36,173 bases of DNA from Clostridia bacterium (GCA_017938795.1 JAGBAV010000051.1:1-36173); one strand, 5' to 3'; positions 15,020 to 23,474 are shown, numbered from the stretch's first letter. Numbers and translations: made by a program. Notes: a model not told the origin generated them from the letters alone.

Positions 15020-16295
15020 TTATTTGGTGCGTTTAACTTTTACATCAGTCATGGCTTCGGCAAAAGGACGAGTATTGCCAAGAGCAAGATCATTAAGGCC
15101 TTCCTGAATAGCGTCATAGAGATCACCTTGCTGCTTTAACTGCTCTGCCAACTCCAATCCTTCCCACGGCATATCTACTGCATTTTCGCCAAAGTGACCA
15201 TATGCGGCAATGCCTTCATACAGCGGCCTTCTGAGATTAAGCTTTGCAATAATCGAAGACGGCGTGAGCCTCACAATATCCGTCAGGCGCTCTGCAATCA
15301 CATCGTCGCATACCCTGCCTGTGCCGAACGTATCCACGAGCACGCTGACCGGCTGCGCTACGCCGATGGCATAGCTGAGCTGGATTTCGCAGCGATCCGC
15401 AAGCCTTGCGGCAACCACGTTCTTCGCCAGATAGCGTGCCATGTACGCTGCGCTCCTGTCCACCTTCGTCGGATCCTTGCCAGAGAATGCGCCGCCGCCA
15501 TGACGGGCATATCCGCCGTAGGTATCCACAATGATCTTGCGGCCTGTGAGTCCGGTATCCGCAGCAGGGCCGCCAAGCACAAAGCGTCCCGTCGGATTGA
15601 TGTAGATCTTCGTCTGCTTATCCAGCAGGTTTGCAGGAATCACAGGCTTAATCACATGCGAGAGAATCCCCTGACGCAGGAGCTTCATGTCGATATCAGG
15701 GCCATGCTGCGCGCTGACCACAACCGTATCCACGCGCACAGGCTTGTCGCTGTCATATTCCACCGTCACCTGCGCCTTGCCGTCGGGACGAAGATACGGC
15801 AGGATTCTGTCCTTGCGCATCTGCGTCAGACGCTTGCAGAGCTTGTGCGAAAGCTCAATCGCCAGCGGCATATAGCTTTCGGTTTCGTTGCAGGCATAGC
15901 CGAACATCATGCCCTGATCGCCCGCGCCGAGTTCCTGCTCATCGCTGTCTCTGCTCTCGGCAGATGCATTCACGCCCATAGCAATATCGGGCGACTGCTC
16001 ATGCAGGGATACCGTGATGCGGACGGTATCCGCATTGAAGCCATATTCGCTCTTGGTGTAGCCGATTTTACGAATCACACCGCGCAATGCCGGCGTAATC
16101 CACCTTGGCCTTCGTCGTGATCTCGCCCATGATATGCACATGACCGGGTTCGCAGGTAGTTTCGCAGGCGCAGCGGGAGAATGGATCTTCACAAAGAAGC
16201 GCATCCAGAATCGCGTCGGAAATCTGGTCGCAAACCTTGTCGGGATGACCTTCTGTGACGGATTCCGACGTAAAGAAATGATGCAGAAGTCTCAT
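15020..16295 (-). pseudogene. metK: S-adenosylmethionine synthetase, frameshifted
   Basis: Makes SAM from methionine and ATP. Two frames join into one MetK of about 425 residues. The first (from ATG 16293-16295, after AAGGAT) covers [20 protein letters not shown] to VDYAGIAR and then stops at once. The second resumes at [21 protein letters not shown] and keeps [12 protein letters not shown], the phosphate-loop block [19 protein letters not shown] and the C-terminal AAYGHFGE. The junction at 16081-16085 reads GCGCG where GCGCGCG is expected, so a 2-bp loss in a GC repeat explains it. It may be a true mutation or a sequencing error. It is the last gene of the radical SAM operon, 30 bp after the DUF308 gene, and lies at the edge of the element. 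The last 28 residues extend past the usual end. Confidence 0.9.
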
Positions 16296-16325
16296 GGTAT
16301 GTATCCTTTCAGGTGATCTTTCAGG

Positions 16326-16871
16326 TTATGTATTCTTCTGGTTCATGGCAAAGGAGACGATATCGGCAATCGCCTCGACAATCAGCGAGATGCCGGTGAA
16401 CATCCACATGTACACCGTCGTGGTGAACGGATTGAACATGATGACCGCGCCGCAGACCACGGAGATCGCCGCAGAAATCGCGGGCATATACCACTTGCCT
16501 GCGCCAAGACGCTTCTGATCCACCGCCGTCTGCACCTTTTCAACGCCTAGCAGCACAAGCATGATGCCGTATACCATGCTCATGAACGGGAACGCGGCCA
16601 GCAGCCAATTGGTCATGAACGAGCAGACAAAGCCCAGCAGCAGGCAGATGACGCCCGATGCAAGGCCGCGCTGCTTCGCTGCTTCCGTCGGGCTGGCCTT
16701 GAAGTAGGAAACGATGTCCATCACGCCGCGCATCATGAGCGCAACGCCGATGGCAATGATGATGCCCGAAGTAAAGCCGACAGGCTTTACCAACAGCAGA
16801 ATACCGATGATCAATTCGCTAAGGCAGAGCACCAGCGCGTTGATCCTTTTGTTTTTTCTGATCTTATCCAT
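16326..16871 (-). CDS. DUF308/HdeD-family membrane protein
   Basis: A 181-residue integral membrane protein with six predicted helices in three pairs, the DUF308 repeat arrangement: IIGILLLVKPVGFTSGIIIAIG, then VICLLLGFVCSF, then AVIMFNPFTTTVYMWMFTG. Each pair carries the conserved P between the helices that marks HdeD-like proteins. In enterobacteria HdeD is linked to acid resistance; in Clostridia the role is unknown. The gene lies 16 bp after degV and 30 bp before metK, in the same operon. The ribosome binding site is modest (AGAGG). Confidence 0.85.
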   Translation of the reverse strand: MDKIRKNKRINALVLCLSELIIGILLLVKPVGFTSGIIIAIGVALMMRGVMDIVSYFKASPTEAAKQRGLASGVICLLLGFVCSFMTNWLLAAFPFMSMVYGIMLVLLGVEKVQTAVDQKRLGAGKWYMPAISAAISVVCGAVIMFNPFTTTVYMWMFTGISLIVEAIADIVSFAMNQKNT

Positions 16872-16887
16872 GACAAAACCTCTTGTC

Positions 16888-17775
16888 TTATCGGGTTGTT
16901 CCCCAGTAAATCAGCGCCAGCATGCCGGGGCCGACGTGCGCGCCGATGACCGCACCGATGTCCGCCGTGTGGATGTCCGCATCCGGGAACTGTTCCTGTA
17001 CCTGATCGCGCAGGGTGATCGCACCGATGGGATTGTCCGCATGGCCGATGACCACCAGTTTACCCAGATCCGGCGTCCATCCATGCTTCATCTGCTCAAG
17101 CTGAGCGCGCATGGCCTGCTTAGAACCACGCGGCTTCTTGGCGACGCTGAGCACGCCTTCCTGCGTCACATGCAGCAGAGGCTTGATGTTCAGCACGCCG
17201 CCGACAGCGGCAGATACCGCGCCGACGCGCCCGCCGTGTTTGAGATGCTCAAACGTGTCCACCGTAAACCAATGACAGACCTTGAGCTTGTTTTCTTCCA
17301 CCCAGTTGGCGAGTTCATCAAGGCTCATGCCGCCTGCCTGTCTGCGCGCGGCCTCCCGAACAAGAAATCCTTCGCCGACAGAGGCGCACAGCGTATCGAT
17401 GCATACGATCCTTCGAAGCGGATAGCGGTCGCGCACCTCGTCTGCTGCAAGCCGCGCTGCGTTCACCGTGCCGGAAATACCGGAGGAAAGACCGAGATAG
17501 AGCACGTCGTATCCGCCGGCAAGCGCCTTTTCAAACGCCTGTGCGCAATCTTCCGGGCTGGGCTGCGAGGTGCTGGCAAAACTGCCCGTCCTCTGAAGGG
17601 CATAAAACCTTGAAATACTCAGATCGCCGCTTGGGCCGAATGTATGTACTTCATCGCCGATATTCACGCCCATCGGTATGACCGTCACGGGCGGCAGGCC
17701 TTCCATCATAGAAACGCCCAGATCGGACGCGGCGTCGGTAAAGATCCGATAGTTCGGGAAAACCACAGCGCTCAT
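16888..17775 (-). CDS. DegV-family fatty-acid-binding protein
   Basis: FakB-like protein (295 aa) that holds a fatty acid in its pocket and presents it to the kinase FakA. Family signatures: RIFTDAASDLG near the N-terminus, TSQPSPEDC at about 60, SSGISGTVNAA around 105 and KHGGRVGAVSAAVGGVLNIKP around 170-190, with the LLHVTQEG stretch after it; the C-terminal IGAVIGAHVGPGM contains the conserved H-x-GPG. The ATG at 17773-17775 follows AAGGAGTG and lies 4 bp after the radical SAM stop, so translation is coupled. No fakA kinase is in the window. Its neighbours (patatin lipase, membrane proteins) fit a link to lipid turnover. Confidence 0.9.
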   Translation of the reverse strand: MSAVVFPNYRIFTDAASDLGVSMMEGLPPVTVIPMGVNIGDEVHTFGPSGDLSISRFYALQRTGSFASTSQPSPEDCAQAFEKALAGGYDVLYLGLSSGISGTVNAARLAADEVRDRYPLRRIVCIDTLCASVGEGFLVREAARRQAGGMSLDELANWVEENKLKVCHWFTVDTFEHLKHGGRVGAVSAAVGGVLNIKPLLHVTQEGVLSVAKKPRGSKQAMRAQLEQMKHGWTPDLGKLVVIGHADNPIGAITLRDQVQEQFPDADIHTADIGAVIGAHVGPGMLALIYWGTTR

Positions 17776-17779
17776 GGAA

Positions 17780-19126
17780 TCACTCCTTCGATTCAGGATG
17801 GGACGCCTGCCAGAGCTTGTCGGCTGTCGGAGTCCAGCAGTCGGCATAGCGCGCGCACTTGTCGCACAGGTGATCAACGCTCTCCGGATCCTGATAATCC
17901 GTGTTCACTGCGCCGGATTCCTTGACCATCCTGCGCAGGCATTCCGGGTTTTCGAGCATCGGGCAGGGGCGCAGCATGTTGTCGTTAAAGGGCTGGTTGT
18001 CATGGTAAGCCATGAACAGCGGACTCTGGAGCGCTTCAAGCAGCGTATGCTCGTGGATGTTCACATTGGAATAGTGGATGAACACGCACGGCTCGACGTC
18101 GCCCTTGGCGTTGATATGCAGATAATTTCTGCCGCCTGCGATACAGCCGCCGACGTACTCCGCGTCGTTCTGGAAGTCGATGGAGAAGATCGGCTTGGTA
18201 CCCCGGTGTTCGCGGATGCGGTTGTACATGACCGTTCTCTGCTCCGGCGTGGGCAGGAGTTCCACAGCGGCACTGTTGCCGACGGGCATATAGTGGAAGA
18301 ACCAGACAAACAGCGCGCCGGAATTCACCATCAGATCGAAGTATTCATCGCTGGAAACGTCCATGTAATTGCGGCTGGTGTAGCAGGTGGAAATGCCGAA
18401 GGGGAGCTTGTGGGCTTTCAGCAGCGCCATGGCGTTTTGCACCTTCTGATACACACCCTGACCGCGGCGGGAGTCGTTCGCGTCCTCAAAGCCCTCAAGG
18501 CTGATCGCCGGAACGAAATTCTTCACGCGCAGCATCTCCTGACAGAATTCCTCGTCGATCAGTGTGCCGTTGGTAAAGGAGAGGAACGTGCAGTCCGGAT
18601 GCATCTCGCAGATCTGAATCAGATCCTTCTTGCGCACCAGTGGTTCGCCGCCGGTGTAGATATACATGTGCGTACCGAGTTCCTTGCCCTGACGGATGAT
18701 GGAATCAATATCCTCATTGGTCAGGTTCAGCTGATGACCATACTCCGCCGCCCAGCAGCCGGTACAGCGCAGGTTGCAGGCAGACGTCGGATCCATCAAG
18801 ATGGCCCACGGCACGTTGCAGCCATATTTCGCTCGGTTCTCTTCCTGAATAGCACTTCCCTTAAGGCTGGCGTTGAAGAGGAAATTCTGGAAAAACGCCT
18901 TGCGTACGCCGGGATCCAGCTCATAGATCTTGAGGATCAGCTGATACCAGTTGTTCTTTTCGTCAATCGCGGTGCGGATGGCGCTGCGCTGGCTACCGTA
19001 CCAGCCCTGCGGCAGAAGCTTGTCGCCAAGCTCCATCAGCTTCGGAATGTTTTCTTCGGGATTGCCTTCAATGTACTTGAGGGCCTGATTGATGGCGATG
19101 CTTTGCATGGTTTCTTTGAGGCTCAT
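17780..19126 (-). CDS. Radical SAM protein with SPASM-like C-terminal cysteines
   Basis: Iron-sulfur enzyme (448 aa) using SAM to start radical chemistry. The cluster motif CNLRCTGC is at 117-124 (C117, C121, C124). GGEP for SAM binding follows (YIYTGGEPL). The C-terminal third is cysteine-rich: CIAGGRNYLHINAKGDVEPCVF, then CPMLENPEC and CDKCARYADC, as in SPASM/twitch domains that hold auxiliary clusters. The N-terminal 100 residues are a helical extension. The start at 19124-19126 follows GGGAG. It heads the operon radical SAM-degV-DUF308-metK and reads divergently from a gene encoding a cysteine-free relative. No substrate peptide is visible nearby, so the reaction is unknown. Confidence 0.9.
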   Translation of the reverse strand: MSLKETMQSIAINQALKYIEGNPEENIPKLMELGDKLLPQGWYGSQRSAIRTAIDEKNNWYQLILKIYELDPGVRKAFFQNFLFNASLKGSAIQEENRAKYGCNVPWAILMDPTSACNLRCTGCWAAEYGHQLNLTNEDIDSIIRQGKELGTHMYIYTGGEPLVRKKDLIQICEMHPDCTFLSFTNGTLIDEEFCQEMLRVKNFVPAISLEGFEDANDSRRGQGVYQKVQNAMALLKAHKLPFGISTCYTSRNYMDVSSDEYFDLMVNSGALFVWFFHYMPVGNSAAVELLPTPEQRTVMYNRIREHRGTKPIFSIDFQNDAEYVGGCIAGGRNYLHINAKGDVEPCVFIHYSNVNIHEHTLLEALQSPLFMAYHDNQPFNDNMLRPCPMLENPECLRRMVKESGAVNTDYQDPESVDHLCDKCARYADCWTPTADKLWQASHPESKE

Positions 19127-19175
19127 AGATGATACTCCCTTTCCCAATATGTAGTGTGAGGATTTCCATGGCCCG

Positions 19176-19210
19176 ATTATAGAAGAGCGCCGAGGCTGCG
19201 TCATTGGACA
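19176..19210 (-). promoter_or_regulatory. Radical SAM operon promoter with operator half-site
   Basis: Minus strand: TGTCC (19206-19210), A, ATGACG as -35 (19199-19204), 17 bp, TATAAT (19176-19181). TGTCC lies exactly 24 bp before the -10 box, as in the two related promoters. The opposite half-site GGACA is degenerate here (ACTCA). Confidence 0.6.
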
Positions 19211-19263
19211 GAAAATGCAGAGTGAGTAAATTCGGGACGCAGGCGAAAAACTGTTACCTTTTG

Positions 19264-19315
19264 GGACACTTTCAAGAATCTGTCCATTGTGGCAGTTTCC
19301 CGCGCGGTCTATCAT
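19264..19315 (+). promoter_or_regulatory. Operator and promoter of the pseudo-radical SAM gene
   Basis: Inverted repeat GGACA-N12-TGTCC at 19264-19285, then A, TTGTGG as -35 (19287-19292), 17 bp, TATCAT as -10 (19310-19315). The operator abuts the poor -35 box, the position expected of an activator or a -35-blocking repressor. Confidence 0.68.
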
Positions 19316-19351
19316 GGGATTACTTAGAGAAACGAGCATCGGAGTGACGGT

Positions 19352-20365
19352 ATGGAAAGCGTAGAGTATCAGTTGATTGAAGCAGTTGTCCGGCGTACGC
19401 TTGCGGATATTCAGGATTCTCCCGAGAGAACGATCCGAAATCTGATCGACATGGCGCTTCACTTTGCCGAAGAAGGCAAGTTCGAACGAGATTTCTTTTC
19501 CATCGCACAGCACATGCTTGAAGACTCCCACAGCGCTTATTACGATCTGGTCAAGGACGCGGCGATGAACGTGGATACGCAGAGGATTCTTCGCTTTGGC
19601 ATGAATCTGGGCTATAACGGATGCGTACTTGGCGCGAAGATCATTCGTCAGACGGAAGAAGCACACCGCTTCAATATTCCATGGAGTCTGACGCTGATGA
19701 TGGATACGCAGCGATTCTTCAAACTGGAAGACCGCTATCATGACCTTGTGCGTGAAGCAAAAGAATTGGGCATTTACACGTTCCTGATTTCAAAAAAGGG
19801 AAGCGCATTGAATGTCCTTCCTCTGATCAAGGCGCATGATGACTGTGCGTTTGTGCTGTTTTGCGAAGCGGAAGACGTCACGCCGGAACTGATAAAAGCC
19901 TGTGAGCCGCTGCATCACCTGATGATTGCTGTTTACTTGAGCAGTCATACGGATGAAGCATGCAGGCTGCTGCGCGAAAAGAAGTTCCTGTATTCCTTGA
20001 GTGTACCCTATGCGCAGGAAGAGGCCAAGGAGATCATCAGCGGCGAACTGTTTGAAACCGCACAGACGCTGCATCCTGCGTTTACGCTCCTGACGCCTCA
20101 GGAATCCTGTCCTGAAGCGCTCAGAAGAGATGTCTACGATGCGATCCGCAGTGCGCGCGAAAAGCAGCAATATCGCACCATTCCTCTGGATTCCATAGGA
20201 GACTTTGAGATCATCGACAGCATCATCTCTCAGGAAGCATGCAATGCCTGCGTTGACGAAAGCGGAACGCTGTGGGCAGCGCCGGATCGGCCGATGAGAA
20301 ATGTCGGAAGCGTATTTGAAACTTCTTTCTTTGATGTTCTTCGGGAAGCGTTTCCTAAGGCATAG
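19352..20365 (+). CDS. Radical SAM-like protein lacking the cluster cysteines
   Basis: A 337-residue protein that appears related to the divergent radical SAM enzyme. Both have a helical N-terminal region, then an NxPW motif (NIPWSLTLMMDT here at 108-119, NVPWAILMDPTSACNLRCTGC there), then an alternating beta/alpha pattern. Where the partner has CX3CX2C this protein reads DTQRFFKLED, so it cannot bind the 4Fe-4S cluster in the usual way. A few cysteines remain near the C-terminus (SQEACNACVDESG). It may be a pseudoenzyme partner or regulator; that is inference and the homology rests on by-eye comparison. GGAG precedes the ATG by seven bases. It shares the TGTCC-N24-TATAAT-type promoter with its neighbours. 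Confidence 0.72.
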   Translation: MESVEYQLIEAVVRRTLADIQDSPERTIRNLIDMALHFAEEGKFERDFFSIAQHMLEDSHSAYYDLVKDAAMNVDTQRILRFGMNLGYNGCVLGAKIIRQTEEAHRFNIPWSLTLMMDTQRFFKLEDRYHDLVREAKELGIYTFLISKKGSALNVLPLIKAHDDCAFVLFCEAEDVTPELIKACEPLHHLMIAVYLSSHTDEACRLLREKKFLYSLSVPYAQEEAKEIISGELFETAQTLHPAFTLLTPQESCPEALRRDVYDAIRSAREKQQYRTIPLDSIGDFEIIDSIISQEACNACVDESGTLWAAPDRPMRNVGSVFETSFFDVLREAFPKA

Positions 20366-20387
20366 AATCCTCTCTCTTTTTCCAAAT

Positions 20388-20425
20388 CAAACAGGAGACA
20401 GATATCGTGGTCTGTCTCCTGTTTG
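20388..20425. terminator. Bidirectional terminator between convergent genes
   Basis: A 15-bp perfect stem (20388-20402 and 20411-20425) with an 8-nt loop between the pseudo-radical SAM gene and the TetR gene. Confidence 0.75.
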
Positions 20426-20436
20426 CGTTTATACAG

Positions 20437-21000
20437 TTAAATCTGATCGCTGCTTTCAAAGATATGATAAACAACCTCTGCGCCGTTCCTTATCGTATCC
20501 ATCAGCTGATTCAGGAAGATATCCGGCGGCTTGCACTCCGGATCGAGAATCCATCGTTCAATGGTGCATTTAAGCGCGTCGCAGAAGAAATGGATTCTAA
20601 ATTCCTGATCTGCGCTGTCGCCAAAGATCTCCGTCATTCTGGCGCGGATGATCGGCATGAGCAATTCCTGAAAATGCTCAACAGGTGAATTCTGTCCCCT
20701 GATTTCCAATGCCTTTCGTACAAATGTGCGGTTAGTATAGAGGTAGGTGAACAGGTCATACAGACGATCAATGGATGTTTTGTCGGGTTCGCCGCTTTTC
20801 AGCGCCGTACCCAGAAACTCTGTATCCAGAATCCAGTTGAGCAGATCGTACTTGTCCTTAAAGTGATAGTAGAAGCTCTTGCGATTCATGTCACACTGTT
20901 CGCAGATATCCGCGACGCTGATTTTTGAGAAGGGAAGTTCTTCCATGAGCTGCTTGAGCGCTTCTGCCAGCGCACGTTTGGTGATGCCGGAGTCTGCCAT
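20437..21000 (-). CDS. TetR/AcrR-family transcriptional regulator
   Basis: DNA-binding regulator (187 aa). The N-terminal helix-turn-helix covers about 23-47 (FSKISVADICEQCDMNRKSFYYHF), a pattern with the FYYHFKDKYDLL tail typical of the DhaS-like branch, whose founding member is an activator. The C-terminal ligand domain carries CDALKCTIERWI, common in that group. The ATG at 20998-21000 follows AAAGGAGG. It is divergent from the patatin gene; two GGACA-N12-TGTCC repeats lie between them and a third lies by the pseudo-radical SAM gene. I therefore propose it controls both gene groups. Confidence 0.88.
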   Translation of the reverse strand: MADSGITKRALAEALKQLMEELPFSKISVADICEQCDMNRKSFYYHFKDKYDLLNWILDTEFLGTALKSGEPDKTSIDRLYDLFTYLYTNRTFVRKALEIRGQNSPVEHFQELLMPIIRARMTEIFGDSADQEFRIHFFCDALKCTIERWILDPECKPPDIFLNQLMDTIRNGAEVVYHIFESSDQI

Positions 21001-21045
21001 GCAGAACCTCCTTTCCATTTTGAACTTCAAGTCCTTGATGGAATC

Positions 21046-21074
21046 ATCTTAACACAAACATCGTTTTTCATCAA
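21046..21074 (-). promoter_or_regulatory. Promoter of the TetR gene
   Basis: Minus strand TTGATG (21069-21074), 17 bp, TAAGAT (21046-21051). The operator copy at 21098-21119 lies 24 bp upstream of the -35 box. Confidence 0.5.
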
Positions 21075-21097
21075 TTGACCGTCCTGCATTCGCTTTG

Positions 21098-21119
21098 GGA
21101 CAGATTTGCGGAAGTGTCC
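21098..21119. promoter_or_regulatory. TetR operator copy 2
   Basis: GGACA-N12-TGTCC. Read on the minus strand its spacer agrees with the spacer of the copy at 19264-19285 at 8 of 12 positions, more than the half-sites alone would require. It lies between the TetR and patatin genes without its own -10 box at 24 bp. Confidence 0.6.
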
Positions 21120-21155
21120 AAAAATGTAATCATTTTGCAAAAGTGGGAAAAAACC

Positions 21156-21207
21156 GGACAGTCCATTAGGTTTGTCCAATGCAGCATGACAGGCATTTTT
21201 CTATAAT
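21156..21207 (+). promoter_or_regulatory. Operator copy 3 and promoter of the patatin gene
   Basis: GGACA-N12-TGTCC at 21156-21177, then A, a poor -35 (ATGCAG), 17 bp and a perfect TATAAT at 21202-21207. Same TGTCC-to--10 distance of 24 bp as in the other two promoters. Confidence 0.68.
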
Positions 21208-21236
21208 GCTTGTATTGGTGCGAAAGGAGAATGAAC

Positions 21237-22103
21237 ATGGGCGAAAAGATTGGCGTTGTGGATGTGGGCGGCGGTTATCGCGGCATTTATGCAGCGGGTG
21301 TGCTGGATTACTGCCTTGATCACGGCATTCATTTTGATCTGGGCATTGGCGTATCGGCTGGCAGCGCAAATATCGCTTCTTACACAGCAGGACAGGCGAG
21401 GCGAAACAGACAGTTTTACAGTGAATTCGGTCTGCGAAAGGAATATGCCAGCGCAGGAAACTTCATCAGAAAGCGTTCTTATCTGGATCTGGATTATGTG
21501 TATGGTACGCTCAGCAATTCAGACGGCGAATCGCCGCTTGATTATGAGGCGATTATGTGTAATCCCGCTGAAATGATCACCGTCGCCACAGAAGCCGAAA
21601 CAGGCGAATCGAAATACTTCACCAAAGCAGATCTTGCACAGAATCGCTACGATATCTTCAAGGCATCCTCGGCAATCCCTGTCGTATGCACGCCGCAGGA
21701 AGTGGATGGCGTGCCGTATTACGATGGAGCACTGGCTGATCCCGTGCCGATTGTCAAGGCATTCCAGATGGGCTGCGATAAAGTGGTGCTGCTTCTGACG
21801 CTGCCGCAGGATCAGCTGCGCAGCCCCAAGAAAGACGCCGCGCTTGCCAGACGGCTGAAGCACATCTATCCCAAAGCAGCAAAAGCGCTTGAAAGCCGCG
21901 CAAGTACCTACAACGCAAGCGTCATGCTGGCGAAGGCGTTTGCGCAGCAGGGAAAGCTTTTGATCGTCGCGCCGGACGACACCTGCGGCGTCAGTACGCT
22001 GACAAAGGATCGGGAAAAGCTGCTTGCGTTTTACGAAAAGGGATACTGGGATGGCGTAAAGATCGCTGATTTCATAGGAGCTGATGTGCGTGTTTCCGTT
22101 TGA
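21237..22103 (+). CDS. Patatin-like phospholipase, YjjU type
   Basis: Serine lipid acyl hydrolase (288 aa). The oxyanion loop is VDVGGGYRGIYAAGVLDYCLD (positions 8-28), the nucleophile S40 lies in GVSAGS, and the catalytic aspartate is D163 in YYDGAL. This is the Ser-Asp dyad of the patatin fold. There is no signal peptide or membrane helix, so it should act on the inner membrane face. I chose the ATG at 21237, seven bases after AAGGAG, over one at 21231. It overlaps the next gene by 20 bp. Release of fatty acids that the DegV protein could bind is a plausible but unproven link. Confidence 0.92.
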   Translation: MGEKIGVVDVGGGYRGIYAAGVLDYCLDHGIHFDLGIGVSAGSANIASYTAGQARRNRQFYSEFGLRKEYASAGNFIRKRSYLDLDYVYGTLSNSDGESPLDYEAIMCNPAEMITVATEAETGESKYFTKADLAQNRYDIFKASSAIPVVCTPQEVDGVPYYDGALADPVPIVKAFQMGCDKVVLLLTLPQDQLRSPKKDAALARRLKHIYPKAAKALESRASTYNASVMLAKAFAQQGKLLIVAPDDTCGVSTLTKDREKLLAFYEKGYWDGVKIADFIGADVRVSV

Positions 22104-23244
22104 TGAAAAACAGAGAAGAATCCTGTCGCGATGGATTATTGGAATTGTATCGGTCTGTGTACTGGTCTATCTGGGCGTGCGCCATGTTTCGCAGATTGCG
22201 TCGGCAGTGCGCTATGTATTCTCCCTGATCGCACCACTATGCATCGGCTTATTCTTTGCGCTGATGCTCAATCTGCCAATGCGCTTCTTTGAACGGAAGC
22301 TCTTCTCATCATGCAGGAATATCCATTTGAAGCGCGCAGGACGCGGCTTATCCATTCTGTTGGCGTTGGCGACGATTCTTGGCATTCTGATTGGTCTTGC
22401 AGTGCTGGTTGTGCCGGAAGTGATCGACGCGGTTTCTGTGCTGGGCAGTCAGATCCTGAGTACCGTCGATCAGCTGGCTGAAATTGATGCGCATACGGAC
22501 TACGGATCACTTCCCTTTGGCGCATATCTGGAACGAATCGATGTGGACTGGGCAGGCGTCAAGCAAGCGATCAGCACATGGTTTGGTAAGCAGCGCGGAA
22601 CAATTGTATCCAGTGCGGTCATGACATTCAGTTCTGTGGCTGGTGTGGTGATTGATCTGATTGTCAGTCTTGCATTTGCCGTGTACATCCTTGCAGCAAA
22701 AGAAAAGCTGTCTGCACAGGTGAAACGGCTTATCCGCGTATGGGTTCCGAAGGATGCGGCACGGACGCTGCTTCATGTATCAGATGTTTGCATCAGCGTC
22801 TTCGAGCGTTTTGTTGTCGGGCAGACGATGGAAGCGCTCATCCTTGGTACGCTGTGTACCGTCGGCATGCTGATTCTAAGATTGCCCTATGCACCGATGG
22901 TTGGTGCACTGATTGGCGTCACGGCATTTATTCCGATTGTCGGTGCTTATCTGGGCGCATTTGTCGGCGCGTTCATGATCCTGACCATTGATCCTTTCAA
23001 AGCGTTGGTATTTCTCATTTTCTTGATCATACTTCAGCAGGTGGAAGGAAACCTGATTTATCACAGAGTGGTCGGCAGCAAGATTCATCTGCCTGCGATA
23101 TGGGTGTTGGCTGCAATCACCATTGGCGGAAGGTTCGCCGGGCCGATTGGTATGCTGCTTGCGGTTCCTGTGTTCTCTTCAGCGTATGAATTGATCAGGG
23201 AAGCAACACGAGAACGGGAAGCTAATATGAAATCATTCATTTAA
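22084..23244 (+). CDS. AI-2E-type (TqsA/YdiK family) membrane transporter
   Basis: Polytopic membrane protein (386 aa) with the usual eight or so helices: a pair near 17-65, one at 83-105, then a soluble region, then the C-terminal bundle with LGTLCTVGMLILRLPYAPMVGALIGVTAFIPIVGAYLGAF, split by the family hallmarks (P in FIPIVG, and QQVEGNLIYHRVVG further on). The family exports quorum signals or sodium/organic solutes in other bacteria; the cargo here is unknown. The ATG lies four bases after AGGAG, inside the end of the patatin gene, so the two are coupled. Confidence 0.88.
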   Translation: MCVFPFDEKQRRILSRWIIGIVSVCVLVYLGVRHVSQIASAVRYVFSLIAPLCIGLFFALMLNLPMRFFERKLFSSCRNIHLKRAGRGLSILLALATILGILIGLAVLVVPEVIDAVSVLGSQILSTVDQLAEIDAHTDYGSLPFGAYLERIDVDWAGVKQAISTWFGKQRGTIVSSAVMTFSSVAGVVIDLIVSLAFAVYILAAKEKLSAQVKRLIRVWVPKDAARTLLHVSDVCISVFERFVVGQTMEALILGTLCTVGMLILRLPYAPMVGALIGVTAFIPIVGAYLGAFVGAFMILTIDPFKALVFLIFLIILQQVEGNLIYHRVVGSKIHLPAIWVLAAITIGGRFAGPIGMLLAVPVFSSAYELIREATREREANMKSFI

Positions 23245-23257
23245 TCTGATGAACGAA

Positions 23258-23284
23258 AAACCAGACGCTCAAAACGTCTGGTTT
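23258..23284 (+). terminator. Terminator after the patatin-transporter operon
   Basis: A 10-bp perfect stem (AAACCAGACG and its complement) with a 7-nt loop, 14 bp after the stop codon. Confidence 0.78.
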
Positions 23285-23288
23285 ATCT

Positions 23289-23471
23289 TCATTTTCTCAC
23301 TGTATCCGGGAACGTATCCCGAACAACCTTTGGTGCATTTTTCATCATCACATTGTAGCGGACGCACGAAGCAGATCGGCCAATCTCCCGTGCGACTCTC
23401 GCATAGCTGTGATACTTGTTGTAAAGCTAGTGCATCAAAACCAGCTCTTCCGGCGTAACTCTTGCTGCCAT
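23289..23471 (-). pseudogene. Small helix-turn-helix protein with an in-frame TAG
   Basis: Translated by hand: MAARVTPEELVLMH, stop, LYNKYHSYARVAREIGRS, then SASCVRYNV to a final TGA. The part after the stop is a helix-turn-helix (YARVAREIGRSASCVR). The stop TAG at 23427-23429 sits where a glutamine codon CAG would differ by one transition. The 61-codon frame starts 3 bp after the 72-residue gene upstream and would form an operon with it. Most likely a nonsense-mutated regulator of a decayed mobile element. Confidence 0.6.
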
Positions 23472-23474
23472 GGC

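Noticed and set aside
19206-19227. Full operator at the radical SAM promoter
   Set aside because: Only one half-site (TGTCC on the minus strand) is kept; the other half matches at two of five bases, so I report it as a half-site only.
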